This document shows, piece after piece, positions 11,560 to 22,009 of a DNA stretch of 64,000 bases. Both the position numbers and the translations under genes were made by a program. This DNA is from Opisthorchis felineus (Eukaryota; Platyhelminthes; Trematoda; Opisthorchiida; Opisthorchiidae). A model generated the notes under the pieces. That model saw nothing but the letters and a program-made list of their open reading frames with translations. It ran no database searches and had not been told where the DNA came from. Where the stretch lies: positions 116,793 through 180,792 of the forward strand of contig SJOL01005810.1 of the NCBI GenBank assembly GCA_004794785.1, read 5' to 3'. Every line of letters begins with the position of its first letter. The first letter of the stretch is position 1.

Positions 11560-13715
11560 CCGACCTAAAGCCGCCACCTTGTCGTGGTGCTCGGGCTTCA
11601 GTTCTGCAATGATCCTGCGGGCTATACTGACTGGAATTCAGCTGTCCAAGGTCAGCAGGTCTTAATGCTGCCAGAGAAAACATACCGGCAACTAGCGACT
11701 GATGGCGCACGCAGATCCATCAAACACCGAATAATCAAGGGCTTGAAGAATGACAGAACGCTGGTGGAATGCAAAGGACCGGGAGATGGAGAAGGCTTTT
11801 GCTACGGGCAACAATCGCACCCTATTTCAGCTGATTTGATCAACCAGTCAAAGGAATACAAGTATCAGTCAAACGACGGAACGGCAATTTTCTCACGTAA
11901 TCGTCGTGTTGAGTAATGGGCTGAACACTTCAAAGAACATTTCAGCTGGTCTCTTCTAACACCCGCTGGAAGAACAGGGTGGGTCTTAATGAAACGTCGA
12001 CATCGGCCCACTGTCAACTACAGAAATCCAGCGTGAGATATCAATCCTTCAACGCAACAAGGCACCTGGCCTGTATGGTCTGCACCCCGCACTCTTCAAC
12101 GAAGTTGGTGAGGTCATGATGTGCAGTCTGACGACTATACTTCAGAAGATTTGGAACGATAACGGAATACCAATGGAATGGAGCTCCTTGACCATGATCT
12201 TAGTCTTCAGTAAAGGGCCCGAGAACATCATGCGTAAACCGTCGTGGTATCAGCCTGGTATCCGTCGCATCTGAAGTGCTCTCTGGTATTATATTACGCA
12301 GGTTGATCGACTTTCGGGACAGTGATTTGTGAGAACCAGGCTGGGTTTAGCCCTGACTAAGGATGCATCGACCATATCTTTGCCTTGAGAGAAGTTCTTG
12401 AATAGCGCCACTCTTTCATGTTGATCGTTTTCGTGATCTACGGCTGCTTTTAATTCCGCCGTTCGCCGGAAAATTTGACAGTGTCGGGTGATTAAGGGTG
12501 TTCCTTCCACAGGTATATCCCTTATGAGGACACTGTATGCTAACTACCGTGAACGGGTTCGAGTAAACTTCAAGATTTCGCCTGATTCGCCACATCCAGT
12601 AGTCTAAGGCAAGGCTGCCTACCCGCCTTCCTTTTCAACTTTGTTGTCGATGTGCTGCTTGAAATTCCTCTGGATGTCTCCGAAACCCCGGGGGTCGAAG
12701 TGATCCCGGAACGTCCGCTCACAGACATTGAGTATGCAGACGATATTGCTCTCCTTGGTTCAGATCCTTCAAAAATTCCAACCATTTTAATTGACCTAAA
12801 TACCTCTGTCGCATGGTTTGGCAAGTGTTTCACACCTGCAAATTGTAGAGTGCTGCTACAAGACTGGGTAGGATCAAACCCAGATCTCATGCTTGGAGGG
12901 GAGCCACTCGACGTGGTAGATGAATTTGTTCACCCGGACAGTTGTATAAGTCCCGGTGGACTGTGTAGAGACAAGTTTGCTTCTCGAATCGGGAAGACCA
13001 GGGCAGCTTTTGGAAACCTCGAACATCTGTGGCACCAACGTGACCTCAGTTTGTCTGTCAAGGTCCGAATTTACACTGCGGCAGCTTCATGGATCAGAAA
13101 CGTGGCCTTTACGCACAGAGCACATACGAAATCTATCAGTGTTTGATCATCGGTGTCTCCGAAGCACTGTTCTGGTCTGGCTGTAACATCGGGTTAGCAA
13201 TGTTGAGGGTCGCCAGATAGTTTTTGGGATAAGGAACTCTTCCATGATAGATGAATTACTCACGCCTCGTCGGTTACGCTGATTAGGACATATTCTCCGC
13301 ATGTCAGTGAGCTGTCTGTTTCACAGAGCTCTTTTCGCCCAGCCCTGTGCTGAATGGAAGCGACCGAGTGGTGGACAGTCTATGATCTGGCTACGAAGTT
13401 TGAAAACACCAACCAGTAACCTCAGTCGGGTCGAAACCTGCCGCCTTCCCGGATGGGGACTCCGGGACTCAACCCACCACTGTTTAATGACACTGGCAGA
13501 AATGGCTTAGTCGCGTAGCCAGTGGTGCTCATACATCAAAGCTATCGCCTTCAATGCGTAGCTGCCCAATTCCAGAACTAACTGAACATGCCATCGCCTT
13601 CAATTCCTGGCTGTATCTCTCACGCTCGCCCACTTTCCGGTGATCGAAACTGTAGCAGCTGGAACCAGTGTACCCATGGTACTTGGTTTATGGCTGATAA
13701 ACTGAACTAAACTAA
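11560..13715 (+). pseudogene. RTE-like non-LTR retrotransposon, copy A (5'-truncated, broken)
   Basis: The order of recognisable pieces is: linker RAxEHF-like WAEHFKEHFSW, RT motif EISILQRNKAPG.YGLHPALF, then QAGF, a YADD catalytic box at 12733-12744, VLLQDWVGSNPDL, SCISPGG, LSVFDHRCLR and the C-terminal SRVETCRLPGWG. The best open part is 12652-13146. Stops and frameshifts break it elsewhere, and the endonuclease is missing. The 3' end has a CTGAACTAAACTAAAA tail typical of short simple-repeat RTE tails. RTE elements move by target-primed reverse transcription; this copy cannot be autonomous. Confidence 0.85.
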
Positions 13716-14510
13716 AATCATTACAATGGCGTTACTACGACGGAAGATATTCATCAGAGCTTGTCTATCCTGTCCATCCCTTGTGTCGTTCTATCGATCA
13801 ACAAGCTTTTGTTAATCTGGCCACTCCTTTTACCACTGCATGATCTCTTCTGATCTCTTCTCATCTCTTTCCAAGTATATCCCGTCTTTAGACCGCCACC
13901 TCTCTCTGTCTCCCATAACTGATTTAAACTGATTTGTGGAAGATTTTGAGCAGAAATCTTTAGCCGGATTCCCGTACCCACCCAAGCTATTGTGGCGGTA
14001 TGTAGATAACGCTTTCGTCGTGATGAACCGAGACAGGGTCAGTGGGCTTTTACAGCTACCTGAATGAGCTGGATCCACACATCAAATTTAGTGGGCAGAT
14101 AGACTCAATTTCAAGTGCACTTCCCTCCTTAGACTGCATGACACATAAGGTCGGGGAATATAAAAACCACTGTGTATAAGAAGCCAACTGACACTGGGGC
14201 CATTTTGAACTACCTGCCTGCCCTTCCGAATTCGGTATTCGGTATTCAATAATGTTGAGCTGAATAAGGGCCCTGCTCATAAGTTGATCGGACAGCGGCC
14301 TAAAATTAAATAAGGAACAAACTTCGGGGTAGTTGATATCCAGCTAGTTTGATTAGGCGTCAGGTACGAAGGGTGTTGGTACCGGTGGCGAAACCCAGCA
14401 GGGAATGTATTAGGACTGCCGTTATTCCATATAAACCAGGGACATAGGAAGTCATTCAAAGGATTCTAAACACAGCTAACATAAGAGCAGCTTTCCAGAA
14501 GGGGACCACT

Positions 14511-14910
14511 GTGCACTCTGCGCCGGTGCAGTTGGAGGATCTTCCGGCGAACAGAACCAGAGACTGTATCTACAAGATTAAATGCAACGACTGCACTAAG
14601 GTCCATATAGGGCAGACAGCCAGGGGACTTCACGCCAGAATCGGAGAGCACAGGAGAAAAATGAACCTCCAAGAAGCGCAGATGAATACTGATTGTTACT
14701 GAAAGACTCAGCAATGGCGGACCATGCACTGGCCATGGGATACGAAGCATATTTTGAAAGTGTTGAAGTTTTGAGGCGGGGACTACGGTTCACGCCACAG
14801 AGACTGATGGCCGAGGTAGTGGAAATCGCCAAACATCCCAATGTAAATGGAATAGAAGGCGTAGAACTGGCAAGCATGTGGGGAACGGTTTTGGATCAAT
14901 CGAGCTGACG
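14511..14910 (+). pseudogene. GIY-YIG endonuclease domain of the Penelope-like element
   Basis: Two frames, 14511-14702 and 14693-14908, overlap and together give one GIY-YIG domain of about 130 residues. The second conserved strand reads KVHIGQT instead of YIG, and the catalytic-region Arg (ARIGEH) is kept. A single frameshift joins the two frames. Confidence 0.8.
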
Positions 14911-15285
14911 AGTATTGGTGTGCGGTTATCAGAAAGAGAGGCCATCAGCATAAGTAACTTAGGTCTGAAATGCACTTAATCTCACCCCCCCTGCCCAATT
15001 AAATTGTTTTAGAACTTATAAGCCCACACAGACCAACTAAATCCACCAGTGGCACTCAAGGTGACTCATCAGTTGAAGCACGTTGAATCTGGAGATTAGC
15101 GAAACAAACTCGATAAAAAATAATTTGAAATTCCCCCAACGCATCACTCGTACGATTTAGGCAACCACCTAAGCGATAAGACCCTTTAGCTGACATTCGG
15201 CACTGATTTATTGTGCTAATCTGAAGAGGCTTTACTGATTGGTTCTCCGACTGCCTTAAAACCCGTCCAACTTGGGGATCTGCTC

Positions 15286-15332
15286 ACTTGGCCTGATGAA
15301 GCTTTTGTGTCAAAAGCGAAACGTTGCCCAGT
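15286..15332 (+). ncRNA. Hammerhead-type ribozyme motif of the Penelope-like element
   Basis: The core boxes CTGATGA (15293-15299) and GAAA (15318-15321) are both intact. Between them lies a perfect 7-bp stem II, GCTTTTG (15301-15307) with CAAAAGC (15311-15317) and loop TGT; one A (15300) is unpaired. After GAAA the palindrome AACGTT gives the minimal dimer-type stem III with a permitted UU at the cleavage position. ACTTGGC (15286-15292) pairs with GCCCAGT (15326-15332) as stem I with one mismatch. Penelope-like elements are known to carry hammerheads with very short stem III in their terminal repeats. Confidence 0.65.
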
Positions 15333-15345
15333 TAAAGACTACCGA

Positions 15346-16699
15346 TTGTTTACCAAGCCCTTCTTAAACTGATTTAAACCCGAGTTATTCAAAAGCCGAG
15401 ATAACGTCCTTAATTCATCCTGAGGTCTGTATTTCATTTTTTGTTGCTTCTTACCGTTCCTTATGGTGTGTCTGATCATGAATCCCTTGTAATTCCCGCG
15501 TAATAGAAGCCTATGCATTTCGTAGAATAATACTGAACATATTTCAGTCTCACCCCGCTGAGTTCTACAAGTCCATGTAGACAGGCTCACTGTTCTGCAG
15601 CCAGTCAGAACGGTTGATCAGTTAGTGCAAGTAACTTGACCCTTAAGGTAGAAACGCCTCAGCTACCCGAAACCAGAAGTGGACTAACAAGCGAGTTATA
15701 AGGATACACCCGAAGTAGAATTTGTCCTGGAAACAGCTCCATGTTCACCATTCCCCTCAGCGAGTTAGACGATTGGCTCTGCCACTCTTCCTGGTGTTTT
15801 CATTTCTGCTTCTTTATTACGTGTAGTTAAGGTCAGAAAACCGCTCATGCTTAGACTCACCAGGTCTGGTTCCGGTAGTTTTCTTCTGTTTTTCCCCCAT
15901 TTCGGCACAGCTGCATCATCTCCTAAGAGTAAGACTGCAGTTTTCACAGCACTGTTCATTATCCATCCACACCCGAACGTTACGTCGCTATTTCCTTTGC
16001 TCAATTTTTCCGAGAAGTCCGTGAAACTCGATAGCCTCTTAATGCTTGCAAACCCCCAGGCCTGGACGATATTCTTTGGCTCCGTAAGAGACGCGCACTG
16101 GAACTTGCATCTATTGCCGCCGACTCCTTTATTGTTCCTCAATCCCTGTGTTTCTTTCAGCATGGAACAAATCACGCGTTCTGAATTCTACTCTAAGCGA
16201 ACCTCCTAATCCAACAGAATATTCTTCTTCTTAGCTGTGCTCCTTTTGTCACAAGTAGTGAATTATGTCGTCGCCAAGCATATCTCATATTACCCATGTA
16301 GCGGGTTCTAGGAATAGGGGATCCATAGTCGGAGAAGTATGTACGGGTGACATTTTGAAGAGGCACAGAACCATATCATGACATTTAGGACAAACGTTGA
16401 AACACTCATTTACCATACATCTGGTTAAGAAGAACGTATAGGCATTGTAATTAGCTGGAGGCGTAGAGTGTTACCATACCCCAGGGCTGTTTTTTTTAGG
16501 AAATTGTAGGGGTGAGGTTTTCTCCTGCTAGGGGTGGCTGGAATCGTCGTCATCAGAGACAGCAAAATCAGTGCTGACACCGATGTTTCACTACCGTACA
16601 ACCACAAAGTTCATTTAATTGCATTTAAAGTCTTGAAGTGAAAAGGAGGGAAAAGTGGATGAGGAGTGGGCCTGTAGCTAGCCTACCACGAGCACTCTG
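15346..16699. other. Unrecognised stretch after the Penelope-like element
   Basis: Two overlapping open frames (15847-16209 plus, 15765-16175 minus) show no domain I recognise. On the minus strand 16550-16610 resembles 17030-17110 (shared GAA.CAT.GGTGT.A.CACTGA), so it is probably a second scrap of the same RTE subfamily. Confidence 0.35.
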
Positions 16700-18130
16700 A
16701 GGTGCCTACACCTTCAAAGGCTCAATCAGACAATCTGGAAAGAAACTGACAGCGCGAACGCCACTGGCATGGACCAGCCGTCATTTCTTGCAATGCCTGC
16801 AGTCAAGCGCGGGAATCCCATCCTGGAAGACAGACCGGAACAGCAACACCTAAACTCTTCGTAATCTCTTTCACACCCTTTCGTCAAGTCATATGTTGTC
16901 CACCTCGCAGTTTGTGCCATTCTGAAGGAGGCTCGGAGAAGTACAGTCGTCTCGGTAGATAGTGTTTCGGCATGCGTACCACGTGACCGATCCACCGCAG
17001 TTGATGGTGCTGCACGTTTTCCGTGATTTAAGTCATCATCTTTTTCATCGACAGCATAACGTCAGTGTTTAACACCAATGCTTCGCTGCCGTGACTAAAG
17101 TACCCGCTGCACAACCAAACACCCATTTTCTATTTACCTCATTACAAATTCATTGACGGTATCCAGCACCAGCAACATTGGTGGTCAAAAACCTGTAAAT
17201 GCCTCACATCATCTGTCTGCAGAGGCCATGTGTTGCAACCATACAGCAGTACTGCAGCTTGATATACACGACCGTTGATACTCAGTGGTATGCCTTTTTG
17301 GTGCTACAGGGGAAGCAGATTTCACAAACGTGATTCGGACTTTTAAGATTCGTGCAACGACTTCATCGGACACACTTCCGTCTGAGCTAATACAACTACC
17401 GAGGTATGTGAAAATTTCCACAACCTCCAGCGCTTCTTGAATTGCAAGGGGCATGTTCAGAGACTGTACGTTCTGAAGCACTTCGAAGGTACAGGGTGCA
17501 CACCGAAAGAGTATGATGGCGGTCAGTTTATTCAACAGAGCTTGTGCTTGGCCTTCGTCTTCATAGATAAGAAGGATGCCGTCTTCGTACCTCGGTGCAA
17601 CAAGGTTCCCATCAGCAAAGATTTGAACACTGGAGTTTTGGCAACTCTCCAGCGTTCGTCTCTTTATTTCATCGATGACGAAGTTGAACAAGAATGGGCA
17701 GAATGAACACCCTTGCGGGACACCACTTTTTGTAGGTAGGTTTCTCGAGTGTTCAGCATGTACGCATACGCCCAGAAGGGGGCGAAATGGCTTAGTGGTT
17801 AGAGTACAAATTTAGCAACCAGAAGGTCCGTGGTTCGAACCCGACCCCTGCATCTCGACTTTCCCTGTCTAGGCTTGGGTAGCCTGGCAGTATCCCAGCC
17901 CTCGTACTTCCTTCGGGTGGCATGGCAGCTAGGCACTGAACGGGTGCTACAGCCGAACTATTTGTTTATTGTGTTATACACCCAGAAGTCTGTAAATACA
18001 GAGACCTGATCATGTTCACAAACTTCTGTGGCATCCCTCGTTGAGGAAGTGTAGTTAAGAGCACTAACCAGTTGACAAAATCGAACGCATCCCTAAGGTC
18101 AAGGAACACGGGGGGTAGTTGGAAGTGAAG
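16700..18130 (-). pseudogene. RTE-like non-LTR retrotransposon, copy C (interrupted by a SINE)
   Basis: Read on the minus strand: PVFLDLRDAFDFVNW (RT motif A region), GMPQKFVNMIRSLY, then the SINE, then SGVPQGCSFCPFLFNFVIDEI, a YADD box degraded to YEDG, APCTFEVLQNVQSLNMPL, FTYLGSCISSDGSVSDEV, and the C-terminal LRWIGHVVRMP and CLPGWDSRA. Stops and shifts occur outside 17209-17691. It lies head to head with copy D and belongs to the same subfamily. Confidence 0.8.
17779..17975 (+). mobile_element. tRNA-derived SINE, copy 2, nested inside RTE copy C
   Basis: The box A region reads TGGCTTAGTGGTTAGAGT and box B GGTTCGAACCC; the body matches copy 1. The 13-bp duplications ATAC(G/A)CCCAGAAG at 17766-17778 and 17976-17988 flank it exactly. 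The RTE reading on the minus strand resumes on both sides, showing that the SINE landed after the RTE copy had settled. Confidence 0.9.
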
Positions 18131-18555
18131 CTAGTTGCACGAGCGAATGACTTGGGAAGTGCAACGAAAGCTGCGATTTCAGAAGAATGCCATCCGTGGT
18201 AGTAGTGATAGCGGCCCGGCTTTCTGTCCCTTCAGCTAACTAAACTAACAATATGAATCAACTGATTATGCCGTCGCTCCTAACACTTGTTAGACTGACC
18301 TCCACATCGCTTTCCGATCGCCTCCGGTTTTGCACCTCTGGTAGTCCAAAGGTCGCTCCAGTTGGTTATGCTTGTGCTGACATTATTCTAAGCCACCGAG
18401 CTAAAAGTTGGTCCAGATGAAGAAATGGAGGAAGTGGAGGGAATGTGCGTAAACTTTTCCAGCTGATACGCGCGACGGGCCCAGGGAGGCTTATGGCGAG
18501 CGAAGCGGTCACTGGGAACAAAGACTCGCTTCTCAAAAAATAAGAACGCCTTAAT
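18131..18555. other. Gap between head-to-head RTE copies, nothing recognised
   Basis: No open frame with recognisable content. It probably holds further 5' remains of the two flanking copies. Confidence 0.3.
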
Positions 18556-18559
18556 CATT

Positions 18560-20110
18560 GGGTTGAACACATTCGACGTCAGTTCAATGGACCAGCCTCA
18601 GTTGTTCAGCCGGGTTCCTGACCCGAAACGGAGCCCTGGGAGGTGGATTTGTAACCCCCTACGGCTTCGGGAATGCGCGAATGACCTTTCCCCCCTCAAA
18701 CATCACCACTCTGCTGGTTCTGGCGAACTTCAATGTGCCCTGTTGTAGGGTGGAAATGAAATACTCAATCGCTACTTGTCTATCTTGTTTGCCTCTATCG
18801 GGGGAAAGAGACCGTTCCAACTAAATCTACTAAGTCGATAGTGGTGTCCATTTTCAAAACGGGTGCTTGCAGTGAGTGTGGCAGTCACAGGAGAATTAAT
18901 TTGACCTTCGTTGTAACCAGACTTTGCATCGCTTATTCTACATCGCCTTACGAGGGCGCGCGAAGACGGGATTCGCGAACAGCAAGCAGGATTTCGGCCG
19001 GGGAGGATCTGTGTGAACCACATCTTCAGACTCCGTCAAGCGTTAAAGCAACGACATTCGTATAGGCGCCCTGCAATGGTGGTGTTCCTTGGTTTAAAGA
19101 GTACATTCGATCCTGTCGATTGGTTTGTTCTCAACACGCTCGCGCAACAGGGTATGCCCCAGAAGTTCGTGAATATCATGCGCTGTTTGTATTCACGTGC
19201 ATGTTGGCACGAGAGCGATATAGAGCTTTCCAAGAGTTTTCCTACGAGCAGTGGTGTCCGACAATGATGTGTACTCTCCGTTTTCGCTTAACTTCTTTGT
19301 TGTTGCAATAATGAGGTGAGCACTGGAACGTCTCCAAAATCCGGTGTTCAGATCTCTCCGAGTGACAATCCTGTCGACCTGGAATATGCAGACTAAATTG
19401 TTCTCGTTTTTGGAAAAGACCAGGAAGCGCCTGAGTTACTACAACAGCTGACCAAGGTCATCCGGTCCTTCGGCATAGCTTCACACCCACATAGTGCTAA
19501 GTCATGCTGCTGGACTTACTCCTTGAATGTACCTGTAGGAATTCAACGATTGCCACTGGAAGCTTTGGAACCCTATACTTATCTTGGAAGTTGCATTAGC
19601 GGTGGTGTGACAGACAAAGTCAGTGAACTAATCTAAGGTCAGACTCGCTTTCATAAATTCGTGCCACTTATTGCACTGAAAAGCGCATCGTTGGGTGTCA
19701 AAGGATGCGCATGTCAGACTACAGTGCTGGCTGTGTTGTTGTATGGCTGTGCAACTTGGCTACTTCGGGCGGAGGATATGATACATCTTCAGGTCCTTGA
19801 CCTCGGATTGGCGGAAATCTAGAGGTAGACAAAAATTAACATGGAGAAAGAGGATGACGTTACAGAAATTTTGGGTGCTGTTGGTGCTATTCGCCTTCCA
19901 GGGTGGGGTCCGTGTAATCCTCTCTGTGCTTGGCTGGAAACAGTGGATGAAACGGCGGCTAGCCGATGTCAGTGGGGTTCGTGCTATCACTTCTTATCCA
20001 TATTTGCTGAACATTGGAGGTGTGTACACTTCGGTGTGTACACTTCCGTGAAGCCACCAGTTTCTGGAGCCGTGATGGATAGCTCTCACGCCGTCAGTGG
20101 CAGAATATTC
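18560..20110 (+). pseudogene. RTE-like non-LTR retrotransposon, copy D
   Basis: The linker reads LRECANDLSPLKHHHSAGS (RT finger, usually RxPGPDxLP), then the palm NHIFRLRQALKQRHSYRRP and MVVFLGLKSTFDPVDW (motif A), GMPQKFVNIMRCLYSRA, SSGVRQ, and a YADD box cut by a stop: YAD then TAA at 19385-19396. LEPYTYLGSCISGGVTDKVS and a C-terminal RxPGWGPCNPL follow. It is broken in many places. The 3' side ends near a short tandem GTGTACACTTC repeat (20029-20048). Confidence 0.8.
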
Positions 20111-21724
20111 AAACTTTCATTTATCTCACTAGTCCCTCTTCCACTGAAGCGTCCGAATTGCGAGCAGTCCCAGCTGGCATGTAGTGCTAGGGTTAGCGCA
20201 ACTCGGCGTGTGTACTTACTAATTCTGATATCTAATATCTAGACATGTGGTATCGATTAATAACGGAACGCTTGAATAACCGTGGATCCCTGCTTATCTC
20301 TCGGTGGACTGTACATATCAGGTGTGTAACCGCAACTACCTCAGCTGTTTGTGGAAATAACACTTTAGCAGCAGTTCTCCATGTGTCTTTCCAGCTCGCT
20401 GATGTGCGGCTTCGAACAGTAAAAGCAGTTATAACCTATCTGACATCGTCGCGTTTGCCCCTACGTTTCCCAGGTGCATGCACTCAGTGCCATGCTTTAC
20501 GCGTGCAAGTCCGGTGCAAATATAGTTGTACTCGAAGAGTTTGTAGTGACATGGCCCTAGTGAACCATATGGTAACATTGTTTTAGATAATTGTTTGAGT
20601 GTATTTACCGTGGGGGTGAATGTGAAATACCTCATCGTCAAAGTCGCGCTCAACGTCTAAGGAACAGGCTACTTGGTCCCAGGTAAACCCATATAAGCTG
20701 TCTCCCAATGAAAATGTACAGCAGAAACGATTGAAGTTGCGCGATAACCGTTGATCCCATCCAAGGGTACCAACGCGCAGTTAATGGATCTTACATACCG
20801 GCCGCAGGCTGACCTAATTATCATCATGAAAATGCAACTCCCTACGATATAGACGTGATGGGATTCGAAAGGATTCGAAAGCCCGAGAACAGTGGTTATG
20901 CGTGTGAGAATTCCGAAACATGTTAGTAATAATTCGCACCTTTTGTTATTCTACCTCATTTCCCAAGACGTATTGCGAGAATGGTTGTCGGTGGTTACGG
21001 TAGAATAACTATCTTTGAACAGTCCTCGTATTCCGGTGAGTCCAAACCAAAGGGATGAAGCACCGACTTCGAGTTTTGTTCTTATTAGAGCTCACCAGCA
21101 GTGCATATCCTTAGCTTCGCCGGTGTGAACTCCATGCATCTGACATGCGAGACGGGCGTGCTACCACTATCCCATCATCGCATGCTGTACTCACCTGACT
21201 CATCACATCTGAACGGGCCAACGTGTTCACGCTTGAGCGATGTGATTTGTTTCCCTGGTGCCTCGAACGACGACCGATTAGCTATCCTGGTTGTGTCAAC
21301 CGACTGATTTGCCTGTCAGGACTTCCCAGTCAAGCAGCGCCAGGGTCGCTTGAAACCTGGTGGACAATTCTGGATTGGTTGTAGGTAGAATAATAATTGG
21401 AGAATGAGAATGAGTCCTTATGAGAGGTTGGTCTTTATAAGGGAGAATTCTTATAGGGATTAACTGTATATGCATCGCCCTTGATAGGGATTTACTAAAA
21501 AACGTCTTTACTGACGGACAGATGTCCTATTACCTTAACCTGGGGATTGCATGTCATCCGGGCCTAGTTGTTTGTGTAGTTACTTAGCTTTCGTGGGATT
21601 TCTTCAGGTTCTACGGTCAGTGGCACGCATTTTGCTTTGGTTGTACCTTTACTGTGCTTATTCCATAGCTTTTCGTATTACCGCGCAAATCACTCCGAAT
21701 TACTTTTCCATTTCCCATCCACAG
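20111..21724. other. Stretch before the first secure ROR exon, nothing recognised
   Basis: No exon, RNA or repeat could be identified. If the ROR gene starts in this window, this is intron. Confidence 0.35.
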
Positions 21725-22009
21725 TGAATTTGGTGATAGGTACTGAGACGGAGGTACTGCTTGGAGACAAAGATATCGATGCAGCTGTAAATAGCGTCGT
21801 TGTGTTTCCCTGTGAACCTGGTCACAACTGGTATTCTAGTGGATTGCAACTTGAAGAAGATAGTTTTCACACCATCTTGCAAAATGGTAGTCTCAGGATT
21901 CGAGTTCGTATGGAGGATATGGAGTATGTATACCAGTGTAAGACTGAGGAGACGCTACCAGATGGGACGTCACGAACCACGAAATTCAATTACCACATTA
22001 ATCCACTGG
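21725..22009 (+). CDS. ror: ROR exon: first visible Ig-like domain
   Basis: The exon opens after a pyrimidine-rich acceptor ending CCACAG and closes at a GTGAGA donor, leaving one base of a split Asp codon. It encodes a full Ig-like fold: a first Cys in VVVFPCEPG, the core Trp in HNWYSSG, and the second Cys in EYVYQCK, followed by a terminal strand in HINPL. It would be extracellular. RORs of vertebrates usually have one Ig domain before the CRD; here a second Ig-like unit follows, so this is an extra N-terminal domain. The upstream exon must end with one base of a codon. Confidence 0.85.

Larger units (their letters stand above)
13750..15345 (+). pseudogene. Penelope-like element remnant (RT C-terminus, GIY-YIG endonuclease, 3' ribozyme region)
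   Basis: Around 13960-14010 the frame reads PPKLLWRYVDNAFVV, the Penelope RT motif C with YVDD changed to YVDN (13999-14010). Later pieces include KTTVYKKPTDTGAILNY, WISTAVIPYKPGT and IRAAFQKGTTVHSA. From 14511 a GIY-YIG domain follows: DCIYKIKCNDCTKVHIGQT (YIG changed to HIG), ARIGEHRRK, then after a frameshift near 14690 SAMADHALA...VEVLRRGLRFTPQRL and IEGVELASMW, ending in a stop at 14908. It is broken by stops and shifts, so it is not autonomous. A hammerhead-type motif lies 380 bp after the stop. Confidence 0.85.

Noticed and set aside
16540..16600. Minus-strand CTGATGACGAC with GAGAAAACC downstream
   Set aside because: Spacing is too long and no stem can be drawn; it looks like part of a worn RTE-related repeat.
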